The notes: generated from the letters alone by a model not told the origin. A stretch of 52,758 nt of DNA from JAVKBW01 sp964352715 (GCA_964352715.1 CAYGSU010000022.1:1-52758), one strand, 5' to 3'; positions 42,218 through 51,242 are shown, counted from the first letter of the stretch. Program-made: numbers and translations.

Positions 42218-44020
42218 ATGTGCGGCCTGGCCTTTTTCACCGATCCCGGTCGGACCTTTGACAGCGACAAGCTGTCAGCGGTCGATGCGGCCCTGTATCA
42301 TCGCGGTCCGGATTCCGGCGGCGTTGTCAGCGAGCCGGGCTTCTCGATTGTATTCCGCAGGCTGGCTATCATGGATCCCCGGCCGGGCTCCGACCAGCCG
42401 ATGAGCACGGAAGACGGACGGATTACGCTCGCCTTCAACGGCGAGATCTATAACTTTCAGGAATTGAGGGAAGAACTGCTCGCCAAAGGCGAAGTGTTCC
42501 GCACCACCGGCGATACGGAAGTCGTGCTGAACGGATACCGTCAATGGGGCGATACCGTTTTCGACCGCCTCGAGGGTATGTTTGCAATCTGTCTCGTCGA
42601 CCGACACAAAGGTCGGCTGGTTGCGGTGCGTGATCCGCTCGGTATCAAGCCGCTCTATGTTGCACGGAACGGTACGTTTTGCGGAGCCGCCAATGAAGTT
42701 CGCGCCCTGGCGCCGTTTTTCGATCTCGCGGTCGATACCGATGCCCTGCCCGAGCTTTTGACATTCGGCTGGGCCGCCGGACGTATTTCCAATTATCGCG
42801 GCATAGAGCGGGTGCCTGGCGGCACGGCAATCGAAATCGACTTGCAGACGGGGGCATACCGGGAGCGGCGGTTCTGCGATCCGCTGGATACGTTGACGCC
42901 TGACGCGTCGGCGACGCCGGAAGAAGCGCAGGAGGGCGTTGTCAGTTCCATCAAGGCGCATCTGATGAGCGACGTCGGATACAGCTTGCAGCTTTCCGGG
43001 GGCATCGATTCCAGTCTCGTGGCGGCAATTGCGGCGGAAAATGCGGGAACCAAACTGGATTCCTATGCCGTGCAGGTCAGCAAGTCTGCATTCGATGAGG
43101 GCGAATACCGTGTGCCCGTAGTAAAGCGATATGGTCTAAACCATTTGGAATCGGAATTCGATGGCGCCATCTTTGCTGATACGCTGCCGAAAGCCGTGCG
43201 GGCCATGGAAGGGCCGGTTCCACATGGCGGCTGTGTCGCACTGTATCATTTGTGCAAACAGATTGGTGGAACCCACAAGGTTGTTCTGACCGGCGAAGGT
43301 GCTGATGAAATGTTCGGCGGCTATCATCGATATGAAATCTGGCGCAAACTTTGGGCGCAGGAACGGGTGGACAGACTCTGGCCGTCAGCTTTCCCCGTGC
43401 CGGATGTCTGGCCGCTGAAAGGTGTTCATCGTCTGCGCAACCTCGACTATGCGGTTTATGCAAGCCTGTACGAAAACGTGCGGGCGATGGCGCGGGTTTT
43501 CCCGGATGTCGGTTTATATGCGCCAGGCGCTCGAAATGCCGCCTCCGCCCGGTTCAACGATTTTCGTGACCGGATGTTCGCTGTCGATCAGACGGCCTAT
43601 CTGGAATCCCTGCTGGTTCGCCAGGACAAGATGAGCATGGCGCATTCGGTTGAGGCGCGCGTTCCCTTCGTTCACATGCCGCTATTGCGAAAAGCAAATG
43701 CTCTGCCGCGAGAAATTCGTGTGCCGGGCGGCGAAACAAAGCCCGTGCTGAAGCGGCTGGCCGAACGGTTTCTGCCGAACGATCTGGTGAACAGGCGAAA
43801 GGTCGGTCTGCTTCTTCCCTACAACGAATGGGCACGGGATGAAAACGGTCTCGGCCGATATCTCGAATGGATAACAGAGCCGCAGGGGCGGTTGAGAACG
43901 TTTGCCGATGGCAAGGCGCTGGACAGCGCAGTCGAAAGGTTCAGAGGCGGCAATGGGTCAAACATTCCGCGTATACTGTCCCTGATAAACATGGAAGTGT
44001 GGTTGCGTTCAGTACACTGA
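42218..44020 (+). CDS. glutamine-hydrolysing asparagine-synthase-like amidotransferase
   Basis: This 600-residue protein starts MCGLAFF, giving the N-terminal nucleophile Cys2 of class II glutaminases, followed by YHRGPDSGG and NGEIYNFQ. The ATP pyrophosphatase P-loop LSGGIDSS is at 259-266. In polysaccharide clusters such enzymes amidate uronic acids or form other amides; it could act on the uronic acids expected from the 21300/31041-33728 enzymes. The ATG at 42218 is fixed by the required Cys2; an in-frame start 78 bases upstream would overlap the membrane protein gene. Confidence 0.85.
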   Translation: MCGLAFFTDPGRTFDSDKLSAVDAALYHRGPDSGGVVSEPGFSIVFRRLAIMDPRPGSDQPMSTEDGRITLAFNGEIYNFQELREELLAKGEVFRTTGDTEVVLNGYRQWGDTVFDRLEGMFAICLVDRHKGRLVAVRDPLGIKPLYVARNGTFCGAANEVRALAPFFDLAVDTDALPELLTFGWAAGRISNYRGIERVPGGTAIEIDLQTGAYRERRFCDPLDTLTPDASATPEEAQEGVVSSIKAHLMSDVGYSLQLSGGIDSSLVAAIAAENAGTKLDSYAVQVSKSAFDEGEYRVPVVKRYGLNHLESEFDGAIFADTLPKAVRAMEGPVPHGGCVALYHLCKQIGGTHKVVLTGEGADEMFGGYHRYEIWRKLWAQERVDRLWPSAFPVPDVWPLKGVHRLRNLDYAVYASLYENVRAMARVFPDVGLYAPGARNAASARFNDFRDRMFAVDQTAYLESLLVRQDKMSMAHSVEARVPFVHMPLLRKANALPREIRVPGGETKPVLKRLAERFLPNDLVNRRKVGLLLPYNEWARDENGLGRYLEWITEPQGRLRTFADGKALDSAVERFRGGNGSNIPRILSLINMEVWLRSVH

Positions 44021-44058
44021 CGCATGCGGTTTCGTGATCGCTGCGATGCCGACAAGCG

Positions 44059-44099
44059 AAGGAGGCTGAATGGTTCATCAGCCGACAAACAATTTGTGA
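44059..44099 (+). other. strong Shine-Dalgarno with a 9-codon open frame
   Basis: AAGGAGG at 44059-44065 precedes an ATG at 44070 that opens a 9-codon frame (M-V-H-Q-P-T-N-N-L) ending in TGA at 44097-44099, 11 bases before the methyltransferase ATG at 44111. This is the strongest ribosome binding site seen in the glycan run, yet the real gene has only a weak GAG nearby. It could be a leader peptide that couples translation to the next gene, or chance. Confidence 0.25.
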
Positions 44100-44110
44100 G
44101 AGTTTAGAAA

Positions 44111-44992
44111 ATGGGCGACTGGGCGGATTGCATAAAGGCTTTCAGGGTTCTGAGAACCAAGGTGGAATCGACCGAAGAGCGCGACGAAGCATGGCGAACG
44201 TTCAAGAAGACCGCAGAAGACCTGAAGGATAGCCCTCCGGATCAAGTTGGCCCGTTGCTGGATTTTCTGGCCAGGGAGTTTCCCGATCGCGAGAGGAAAG
44301 ATATCGCCATTCTTGATCATGGTTGCGGTGGCGGCTTCGCTACCATGTTTTTGGCTGCTCGCGGCTACACGAATGTTCGTGGCGTCGATGTCATCGACAA
44401 GGGATGTACACTCTGGAACGGATTGTTATCCGATACGCTAGGGCAGGGCGACAGGAACTTCACGGTATATGACGGCGCTCACCTGCCGTTCGAGGATAAT
44501 TCTGTAGACCTTGTTTTCAGCCAGCAGGTTATCGAACATGTCAGCCCGTCTGTGTTCGAGACGTTCTACAGTGAAGAAGCCCGGGTACTCCGTCCGGGTG
44601 GTTTCGCCATTCACAATGTCCCCCACAGGCTGGTTCCATACGAATCGCACACCGGAACATGGCTGTTTCACATGTTGATGCCGTACAAAGCGTGGGTCTG
44701 GTCGATAAAGCGGCTCGGGGTAATTACCCCTAGAGAGGAATATCATCTCTACTTGCGCTGGCCCTGGATACATCGACGGATGGCGCGGAAGTATTTCGGC
44801 AATGTGCGTGATGTCACGCATCTCAGGCTCATGAATCTCGCGAGGTTCGAGGACTATGACGGCCCCAGAACATTGCGCGTGGCAATCGCAAAAATTTGCC
44901 GCATACCGGTCCTGGGCTCTCTGTTTGCGAAAACCCTGTCGAACTTCGTGATGATCGACACGGTTTCGCAAATGAAAAAGGCAAACGGCTGA
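44111..44992 (+). CDS. class I SAM-dependent methyltransferase
   Basis: This 293-residue protein has motif I ILDHGCGGGF at residues 67-76, PFEDNSVDLVFSQQVIEH and a PGGFAIHNVPHR post-motif, a normal class I methyltransferase. A long basic/aromatic C-terminal region follows (about 190-293), perhaps for acceptor binding. It may methylate the glycan end or a sugar hydroxyl. It is the last gene of the run and ends 42 bases before the convergent catabolic operon. Confidence 0.8.
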   Translation: MGDWADCIKAFRVLRTKVESTEERDEAWRTFKKTAEDLKDSPPDQVGPLLDFLAREFPDRERKDIAILDHGCGGGFATMFLAARGYTNVRGVDVIDKGCTLWNGLLSDTLGQGDRNFTVYDGAHLPFEDNSVDLVFSQQVIEHVSPSVFETFYSEEARVLRPGGFAIHNVPHRLVPYESHTGTWLFHMLMPYKAWVWSIKRLGVITPREEYHLYLRWPWIHRRMARKYFGNVRDVTHLRLMNLARFEDYDGPRTLRVAIAKICRIPVLGSLFAKTLSNFVMIDTVSQMKKANG

Positions 44993-44993
44993 A

Positions 44994-45009
44994 CGCCTGG
45001 TTTCAGGCG
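44994..45009. terminator. hairpin between convergent operons
   Basis: CGCCTG (44994-44999) and CAGGCG (45004-45009) form a perfect 6-bp stem with a 4-base loop, starting two bases after the stop of the last glycan gene. No T-run follows on either strand, so a classic intrinsic terminator is not demonstrated. Its place between two converging operons makes some termination or end-protection role plausible. Confidence 0.35.
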
Positions 45010-45034
45010 CCCCAGACACCGCAGCCGTTCAAAC

Positions 45035-46636
45035 CTACCCGATATCCTTCTCGAAGACCTCGATGACGGTAGGGCCGTCGTCGGACAGCGCTTTGGAGAC
45101 GGCGGCCTCGAAGTCCTCAATCGTCTTCGGCTGCGCCACTTTCGCCCCATAGGCGCGGGCAAGGTCGGCGAAGACCGGGTTGTGCTGGTTGACGCCGATT
45201 GTCGGAATGTTCCGGGCCGTCATGCCATCGCGGATCTGCGCCAGGCTGTTGTTGTTCCACAGGATGATGGCCAGCGGCAGTTTCTGTTCAACCGCCGTCC
45301 CCAATTCCTGTAACGTGAACTGGAAGCCGCCGTCGCCGACAAGAACAGCCGTCGGCCTGTCCGGGGCGGCCAGCTTGCCGCCGATCGCCGCCGGCAACGC
45401 ATATCCCAATGTTCCGTAGCCGGCCGGAAAGAACCATGTCTTCGGGTCGTTGCAGCGATAGTAGCAATAGCCGGTATAGGCGATCTGCGTCATATCGGTG
45501 AAGACCATGCCGTTCGCCGGCATTGCCCGGCGAAGGCCATCCAGCACCGCAACATGCTTTTTCTCCAGCGGGCTCAACGTATCACGTTCTGCCTTGCGAA
45601 GATCGGCGATCACTGAACCGCCGGCAAAGCCTGCGCCTGACGGTTTTTCCTTTACGGCGTCCAGCAGCGCATCAAGCGTAAGCGACGCGTCGGCGCAGAT
45701 TGCAACCGCCGGGTCGTAATCGCGGCTGAGAACCTGCGGGTCGAGATCGACGCGGATCATCTTGCCCGACAACTTCAGGGCCTTTTCCAGCCACAAATCC
45801 GGTTCCGCGAGTTCCGTGCCGATGGCGAGCACGACATCCGCCTGCTCCACAAATTTCTGCGTTGCGGGGCGTTCCAGCGTTGCTTCCACAGCAAGCGGGT
45901 GATTGTCCGGAATAATGCCTTTGCCCGCGATGGTCGGAATGACTGCGGCCCCGATGCGTTCTGCAAGTTTGCGAATCTGGGCCGATGCCGCGATAGACCC
46001 GCCACCACACAGCAACACAGGCCGTTCTGCCGTATCCAGCAGAGCGGCCGCTTTTTTTATCGCCTCCGGCGCAGGTGCGGGAACTGACGGCATTGAGCGG
46101 GCCTTCCAGTCGTCACCGTCATGCACTTCAAGGATATCGAGCGGAATGGCGATGTGCACCGGGCGTGGCCGCTGGCTTGCGAACAGGGCGAATGCCCGCG
46201 CGACATGTTCCTGAATCTGATCGCTCGTCAGGGCGACGGCGGAAAACCCGGTAAGCGGCTCACTGACCCGCGCCTGATCGGAAATTTCATGCAGCCTGCC
46301 GCGTCCCATGTTCAGATCGCGCACTGCGGCGACACTGCTGATCACCAGCATCGGCTGTGAATCCGAATACGCCTGGCCGATCGGCGTCGAGGCGTTGGTG
46401 ATGCCGGGACCGCTGATCAGCAGGCACACACCCGGTTTGCCGCTAACGCGCGCATAGCCATCGGCCATGAAACCCGCACCCTGTTCATGACGCACGCCGA
46501 TATGCCTGATACCGGCATCATTCAGACCGCGATAGGCTTCAAGCGTGTGAACGCCCGGCATGCCGAACACTGTATCGCAGCCATAGTCACGAAGCAGGTA
46601 GGGAAGGTTTGTTCCGGCGGATTTCTTGCTACTCAT
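45035..46636 (-). CDS. thiamine-diphosphate-dependent decarboxylase (acetolactate synthase-like)
   Basis: This 533-residue enzyme has the cofactor glutamate E51 in RHEQGAGFMADGYARVSG and the TPP/Mg motif VGDGGFQFTLQELGTA followed by LWNNN. It resembles acetolactate synthases and is closest in feel to 5-guanidino-2-oxopentanoate decarboxylases (AruI type), which turn 2-ketoarginine into 4-guanidinobutanal. The exact 2-oxo acid is unproven. The ATG at 46636 is chosen; the frame is open 111 codons further but those lie in the aldolase gene and lack the domain. It is the last gene of the minus-strand operon. Confidence 0.78.
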   Translation of the reverse strand: MSSKKSAGTNLPYLLRDYGCDTVFGMPGVHTLEAYRGLNDAGIRHIGVRHEQGAGFMADGYARVSGKPGVCLLISGPGITNASTPIGQAYSDSQPMLVISSVAAVRDLNMGRGRLHEISDQARVSEPLTGFSAVALTSDQIQEHVARAFALFASQRPRPVHIAIPLDILEVHDGDDWKARSMPSVPAPAPEAIKKAAALLDTAERPVLLCGGGSIAASAQIRKLAERIGAAVIPTIAGKGIIPDNHPLAVEATLERPATQKFVEQADVVLAIGTELAEPDLWLEKALKLSGKMIRVDLDPQVLSRDYDPAVAICADASLTLDALLDAVKEKPSGAGFAGGSVIADLRKAERDTLSPLEKKHVAVLDGLRRAMPANGMVFTDMTQIAYTGYCYYRCNDPKTWFFPAGYGTLGYALPAAIGGKLAAPDRPTAVLVGDGGFQFTLQELGTAVEQKLPLAIILWNNNSLAQIRDGMTARNIPTIGVNQHNPVFADLARAYGAKVAQPKTIEDFEAAVSKALSDDGPTVIEVFEKDIG

Positions 46637-46658
46637 ATCGATAATCCCATCATCGTAT

Positions 46659-47384
46659 TCAGTTGTTCTGTAGCGGCCCGGCAAGGCCTTCGTATAGCGA
46701 CCCGTATTCGTCGACGACCACCAGGAAGGATGCGCCGAGCGCCAGCGCTTCCTCGCGTTCGATCTTGGACCAGGCGGGCATGACCCACGGCTTGCCCGCC
46801 GCCTTGGCGGCCTCGGCAATGCGCCGAAGATCGGCCTTGTCCTCTTCCGTGTTCTTGTAACAGCCGCGGCCCCGTGACAGCGCCAGATCGCTCGGTCCCG
46901 GAAAAAGGCCGTCGACGGTGGGAAGCGCCAGAATTTTCTCGACGTCAGCCAATGCCTCGGCCGATTCAATCATCGGAAAACACAGCGTCGTCTTGTTCGC
47001 CTCGATGTAGTGACTGGCATCGGCGCCACCGTAGCGCGATGGTCTGGTGCCGCTGAAACTGCGGGTGCCCAGCGGTGGATATTTCGCTGACTTTGTGATT
47101 TCCCGCGCATGATCAACATTGCCGATATGCGGAATGATGACGCCGGTACAGGCCATATCAAGTGCGCGCTGGATCGCGACCGGGTCAGGGCCGAGAACTT
47201 TCGCATAGACTTCAAACCCCTGCGCCAGCATCAGCGCGATAACCGCGTCGGTCTTGTCTGCTTCGAACAGACCATGTTCCAGATCCAGTACAAACCGGCG
47301 ATACCCCAGATCGCTGGCGATCTCGACAAAGGCCTGGTTCGGCGTGGACAGCCATGCCGCGTAGTTTCCGGGCGCCTTGGTCAT
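46659..47384 (-). CDS. HpcH/HpaI-family aldolase
   Basis: This 241-residue class II pyruvate-type aldolase has VLDLEHGLFE (33-42) and MIESAEALADVEKILALP with GLFPGPSDLALSRG, the metal-binding Glu and Asp of the family. It would cleave a 2-oxo-4-hydroxy acid to pyruvate, or an oxo-acid relative, and an aldehyde. ATG overlaps the stop of the RraA-like gene (ATGA) after a GGAG, so the two are co-translated. A shared breakdown pathway with the TPP enzyme is likely, but the substrate is not known. Confidence 0.83.
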   Translation of the reverse strand: MTKAPGNYAAWLSTPNQAFVEIASDLGYRRFVLDLEHGLFEADKTDAVIALMLAQGFEVYAKVLGPDPVAIQRALDMACTGVIIPHIGNVDHAREITKSAKYPPLGTRSFSGTRPSRYGGADASHYIEANKTTLCFPMIESAEALADVEKILALPTVDGLFPGPSDLALSRGRGCYKNTEEDKADLRRIAEAAKAAGKPWVMPAWSKIEREEALALGASFLVVVDEYGSLYEGLAGPLQNN

Positions 47385-48070
47385 TCTCCGAAATCCTTTC
47401 TGTTGCGGCTTTCAATCATCGCTTCGATATCCACCAGATCCTGCAGCCGTGCGCCGGCCTCAAGCTTGCTGATCCAGTCGCCTTCCTCCGCCTGATCGGC
47501 GAGGCAGGTCTCAATAACGCCATCAACCTCTTCCGGTGGCAGAAAGGCGACGCCGCAATCGTCAGCAACGACCGAATAGCCGGGCAATACCGGGCAGCCG
47601 CCGCAAACAATCGGCTTGTTGAACGAGCCGCCCAGGTTCAGAAGCTTGGTCGTTACGGCGCTGACATTGGTTGCCCAGGTCTCAATACCGTTTTCGATGA
47701 TTGCAGCGGGGTCGGTTACCGCGCCATCAATTACCACGCCCGCCAAACCGCGCATCCGGGCGATTGCCGCCATGAAGCCGCCGTAACAGGCATGCCGCTG
47801 GTCTCCGCACCGGTCGATAACCAGAATGTCCCCAGGTCTGACGCGATCCATCGCATAGTAAAGCAGAGTGGAATCGGCGCCGGGAATCGACAGCGTAACG
47901 GCCGTGCCGGCAACCCTTTTACCTTCCGTAACCGGACGCAGATTGTTGCTTGCGATACGGTCGTGAACGTAGTGGCCGATGGTTGCGACTTCCACCTGCC
48001 TCAACTTGTCCCGTGTCGCGCCCGGCAGGGATTCCGGCATGTCGCCTATCCGATACGAACGAATAGCCAT
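47381..48070 (-). CDS. RraA/HMG-aldolase-like family protein
   Basis: This 229-residue protein has the RraA-fold core with CYGGFMAAIARMRGLAGVVI followed by DGAVTD. In active 4-hydroxy-4-methyl-2-oxoglutarate-type aldolases the last part reads DGAVRD; here the substrate-binding arginine is T119, while the metal aspartate D120 stays. A retro-aldol or decarboxylase activity on a different substrate, or loss of activity, are both possible. A strong AAGGAG lies upstream of the ATG. It precedes the aldolase gene with a 4-base overlap. Confidence 0.78.
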   Translation of the reverse strand: MAIRSYRIGDMPESLPGATRDKLRQVEVATIGHYVHDRIASNNLRPVTEGKRVAGTAVTLSIPGADSTLLYYAMDRVRPGDILVIDRCGDQRHACYGGFMAAIARMRGLAGVVIDGAVTDPAAIIENGIETWATNVSAVTTKLLNLGGSFNKPIVCGGCPVLPGYSVVADDCGVAFLPPEEVDGVIETCLADQAEEGDWISKLEAGARLQDLVDIEAMIESRNRKDFGE

Positions 48071-48096
48071 TCGACTTCTCTCCTTCTGAAAACGCG

Positions 48097-49227
48097 CTAC
48101 TCGCTGAGAACGCGCATGTCTGATTTGTTGATGTAGAACGAAACCTTCGTATTGCGCTCCGGCGGTTTTGCCTGCTCGATCTGGGCGTTCTGAACTCTCG
48201 CGGTTAGCCGCTCTTCGGTTTGAAGGCGAATGGTCACCCGGCGGTCCGTGCCGATATAAATGACCTCCTCTACCATGCCTTCGAAGGCGATGGCGTGGGC
48301 TGGAACCGCGGCGTTTGCGTTTGCAACCCGCACCGCTTCAGGCCTGAAGGCAAGGCTAAGCGGCTTGCTGATGTCGCCCGTCAAACTTTCCTTGCCGATC
48401 TGGCACGTGGAGCCGCCGCCGCTGATAGTCAGGTCGTTTCCGTTCTGGTTTTCCAGCGTGCCGGCGACAAAGTTCATTTCACCAATGAAATCTGCACCGA
48501 AACGGGTTGTCGGGCGTTCATAGATGCCGACCGGATCATCAACCTGCAGCACCTCGCCATCATTCATGATGGCGATTCGGTCTGACATGGTCAGGGCTTC
48601 TTCCTGGTCATGCGTCACCAGAATGAAGGTGATGCCGAGCCGGCGTTGCATGTGTTTCAGCTCAAGCTGCATTTCCTTGCGCAGTTTGAGATCAAGGGCC
48701 GCCAGCGGTTCGTCGAGTAGAAGTACCGACGGCTCATTGATAAGGGCGCGGGCGAGGGCGACGCGCTGCTGCTGGCCGCCTGACAATGCAGATGGCTTTC
48801 GCGTCGCGTACTGGCGCATCTGTACGAGATCAAGCGCCCGGTCAACGCGGTCGCTGCGTTCGCTTTTGGAGACCCCTTTGACGGAAAGGCCGAATCCGAC
48901 ATTTTCCTGCACCGTAAGGTGCGGAAAAATCGCATAGCTTTGAAACACCGTGTTCACCGGGCGTTTGTGTGCCGGAACGGTGGACATTTCCTGACTGGAA
49001 ATTAACAGTTGGCCGCGGGTCGGCATCTCGAAACCGGCGATCAGGCGCAGGGTGGTTGTCTTGCCGCATCCTGACGGGCCGAGAAGGGTAAAAAACTCGC
49101 CCTGAGCAATTGACAGATCGACATCGCGGACGGCCACAACATCCCTGTCGCTGCGCGAACCGGGATAGACTTTCGTCATGTCCTTCAGTTCGACGGCAGG
49201 CGATTCCGAGTTAGACACATCCGGCAT
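48097..49227 (-). CDS. polyamine-type ABC transporter ATPase, PotA-like
   Basis: This 376-residue ATPase has Walker A LLGPSGCGKTTTLRL, signature LSGGQQQRVALARAL, Walker B VLLLDEPLAALD and switch VTHDQEEA. A C-terminal TOBE domain (about 285-376) follows, as in PotA and other spermidine/putrescine or related importers. A CAGGAG lies 10 bases before the ATG. It powers import with the two permeases and the binding protein of the same operon. The substrate could be polyamines or another small cation such as a guanidino compound. Confidence 0.88.
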   Translation of the reverse strand: MPDVSNSESPAVELKDMTKVYPGSRSDRDVVAVRDVDLSIAQGEFFTLLGPSGCGKTTTLRLIAGFEMPTRGQLLISSQEMSTVPAHKRPVNTVFQSYAIFPHLTVQENVGFGLSVKGVSKSERSDRVDRALDLVQMRQYATRKPSALSGGQQQRVALARALINEPSVLLLDEPLAALDLKLRKEMQLELKHMQRRLGITFILVTHDQEEALTMSDRIAIMNDGEVLQVDDPVGIYERPTTRFGADFIGEMNFVAGTLENQNGNDLTISGGGSTCQIGKESLTGDISKPLSLAFRPEAVRVANANAAVPAHAIAFEGMVEEVIYIGTDRRVTIRLQTEERLTARVQNAQIEQAKPPERNTKVSFYINKSDMRVLSE

Positions 49228-49252
49228 ACTTAACGGCTCCTGAGAAAAATGT

Positions 49253-49279
49253 ACCGGATCCGGTTTGCCCGGATCCGGT
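49253..49279 (-). terminator. intrinsic terminator/attenuator between potD- and potA-like genes
   Basis: ACCGGATCCGG (49253-49263) and CCGGATCCGGT (49269-49279) form a perfect 11-bp stem with the loop TTTGC on the plus strand. In the minus-strand transcript the stem is followed by ACATTTTTC, a U-run starting 2 bases after the stem. It lies after the binding-protein stop and before the ATPase start, where partial termination normally keeps binding protein abundant relative to the rest of the transporter. Confidence 0.75.
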
Positions 49280-49299
49280 AAAGTCGTGGTTGGTATCGG

Positions 49300-50346
49300 T
49301 TACTGGGCGGCTTTAACCCGGGTCCAGCCATCCTGGTAATATTTCATTGCTTCACCGACATCGAGAATGAAGTCAGCATTCGCAAGCTTGTCGTCCGGCG
49401 GGAAGATAGCCGTGTTGTTCGCGACTTCCGGCGGCAGCAGTTCCTTGGAACCTTCCACTGTTGTAGCGACAGACGAGATTTCAGTCATCTCGGCAGCGAC
49501 TTCAGGCCGCAAGATGTAGCTGATGAACTTGTAGGCGTTTTCCAGGTTCGGCGCGTCCTTGGCGACAGCCAGGCCGTCAATCCACATTGTACCGCCCTCA
49601 TCAGGAAGCACGAAGACAACATCCGGGTTGCTGTTCATCGTGGAAATCACGCTGCCGCTCCAGGATTCGACAAGACAGGCCTCACCGGTTGAGACGAGAT
49701 CCGCAAAGTTGGTGCTGTTGTAACCGCCCAGAAGAGCTTTCTGTTCCAGCAGTGATTCGGTTGCCTTCTCGATCTCGGCCTTGTCGCTCGAATTGGCTGA
49801 GAAGCCGTTAACCTGCAGGCCGGCGATATAAGCCGCCAGCATGTTGTCGAGCATGTAGATGCGGCCCTTGTATTTTTCGTCCCACAAAGCAGACCAGCTG
49901 GTGACTGGTTCCGTCACACAGGACTTGTTATAGGCCAGACCGGTTGTGCCCCAGAAGACCGGAATGTGCCATTTCAGGCCCGGGTCATAGGAAACGTTCT
50001 GGAATACCGGCTTGATGTTGTCGAAGGTCGTGATCTTGGAATGGTCGACTTCCACGATCAGATTTTTCTTTGCCAGAATCTGCACGGCGTATTGGGACGG
50101 ACCGACCAGATCGTAGCCGGAAGCACCAGCTTCCAGTTTTGCGATCAGCGTTTCGTTGCTGTCGAATGTGTCGAACACCACTTCAATGCCGGTTTCCTCG
50201 GTGAAGGCATCCAGCGTTTTCTGGGGATATTCATCCGCCCAGCCGTAGATATTGACCTGGTCGGCCAGAGCAGAAGTAGCTGACAGTGCGACCGCAAGCC
50301 CTCCCGCCATAACCAGTTTACTGATTTTAGAAAAATTCTTCATCAT
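49300..50346 (-). CDS. periplasmic polyamine-type binding protein, PotD-like
   Basis: This 348-residue protein starts with a basic, then hydrophobic signal peptide (MMKNFSKISKLVMAGGLAVA) with a probable cut after SALA at about residue 28. The mature part has VNIYGWADEYPQKTLDAFTE and later VFWGTTGLAYN, as in PotD/PotF-type binding proteins. It would capture a polyamine or similar cation and deliver it to the permeases. GGGAGAAG precedes two tandem ATGs. Confidence 0.88.
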   Translation of the reverse strand: MMKNFSKISKLVMAGGLAVALSATSALADQVNIYGWADEYPQKTLDAFTEETGIEVVFDTFDSNETLIAKLEAGASGYDLVGPSQYAVQILAKKNLIVEVDHSKITTFDNIKPVFQNVSYDPGLKWHIPVFWGTTGLAYNKSCVTEPVTSWSALWDEKYKGRIYMLDNMLAAYIAGLQVNGFSANSSDKAEIEKATESLLEQKALLGGYNSTNFADLVSTGEACLVESWSGSVISTMNSNPDVVFVLPDEGGTMWIDGLAVAKDAPNLENAYKFISYILRPEVAAEMTEISSVATTVEGSKELLPPEVANNTAIFPPDDKLANADFILDVGEAMKYYQDGWTRVKAAQ

Positions 50347-50378
50347 CTTCTCCCTGTAAGTCGTTCAGTAGAAAACAC

Positions 50379-51242
50379 TCAGCCTCCTCGCAGGAACCGC
50401 AGATAGCGGCCCATGACGAAAAGGATGACTCCGATATTTGCCGCCACCATCAGCGTGCCGAGCGCATTGATCTTCGGCGTGATGCCTAGCTTGAGCATGG
50501 AATATATCTGCAACGGCAGAGGGGTCGTTCCAACGCCCGAGGTGAAGGTGGACATGACAAAGTTGTCAAAAGAAATTGTGGCCGCCAGCAGAAATGCCAC
50601 CAGCACGGCGGGCATCAGAATGGGCAGCGTGATGCGGAAGAAAACCTGAACCTCGCTGGCGCCCAGATCGGCCCCGGCTTCTTCAAGATCGCGGTCAAGC
50701 GCGCTTGCGGCCGACCGCACGATCAGGGTGGTGAACGGGATGGAAACCAGAATGTGACCGATGATCAGGGATGTGTATCCAAGCGTCAGGTTCATTGACA
50801 CCATGAAGACCAGCAGGCCCACCGCGAAGACGATTTCAGGCAGAATAAGCGGCGATACCATCACTGTGGAAAGAATGTCGCGTCCCGGAAAGTCGCGTTT
50901 GGCAATGGCCAGCGCCGCCAGTGCGCCGATCGCCGTGCTGAAGAAAGCCGACGATGTCGATACAACCGCGCTGATCCAAAGGCCGCGCCCCAGCCGCCGG
51001 TCATTGAATACTTCCGAATACCAGTCCAGTGAAAAACCGCTCCACACGACGGTCGATTTGGTTTCGTTGAACGAGAAAACGATCAGAACCACAATCGGCA
51101 CGAACAGGAAAAGATAGGCCGCCACTGTGACCAGAAGCGGTGCGCTGCGCAGCCGGTCGAGCAGCATGTCGGCGATGCCGCTCGCCGGGGCAGTATTGGG
51201 TCTTGCGGCATGAGATAGCCGGGATGTGTCGGACGTCGTCAT
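50379..51242 (-). CDS. ABC transporter permease, PotC-like
   Basis: This 287-residue permease has about six membrane segments. The ATPase-contacting EAA loop reads EAGADLGASEVQVFFRITLP, just before the fifth segment. Sequence around FLFVPIVVLIVFSFN and the order in the operon match PotC. It overlaps the PotB-like gene by 4 bases. Confidence 0.87.
   Translation of the reverse strand: MTTSDTSRLSHAARPNTAPASGIADMLLDRLRSAPLLVTVAAYLFLFVPIVVLIVFSFNETKSTVVWSGFSLDWYSEVFNDRRLGRGLWISAVVSTSSAFFSTAIGALAALAIAKRDFPGRDILSTVMVSPLILPEIVFAVGLLVFMVSMNLTLGYTSLIIGHILVSIPFTTLIVRSAASALDRDLEEAGADLGASEVQVFFRITLPILMPAVLVAFLLAATISFDNFVMSTFTSGVGTTPLPLQIYSMLKLGITPKINALGTLMVAANIGVILFVMGRYLRFLRGG

Noticed and set aside
46637..46969. 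Upstream extension of the TPP enzyme frame by 111 codons
   Set aside because: The extension overlaps the aldolase gene and lacks any TPP-enzyme sequence; MSSKK at 46636 starts the conserved domain.
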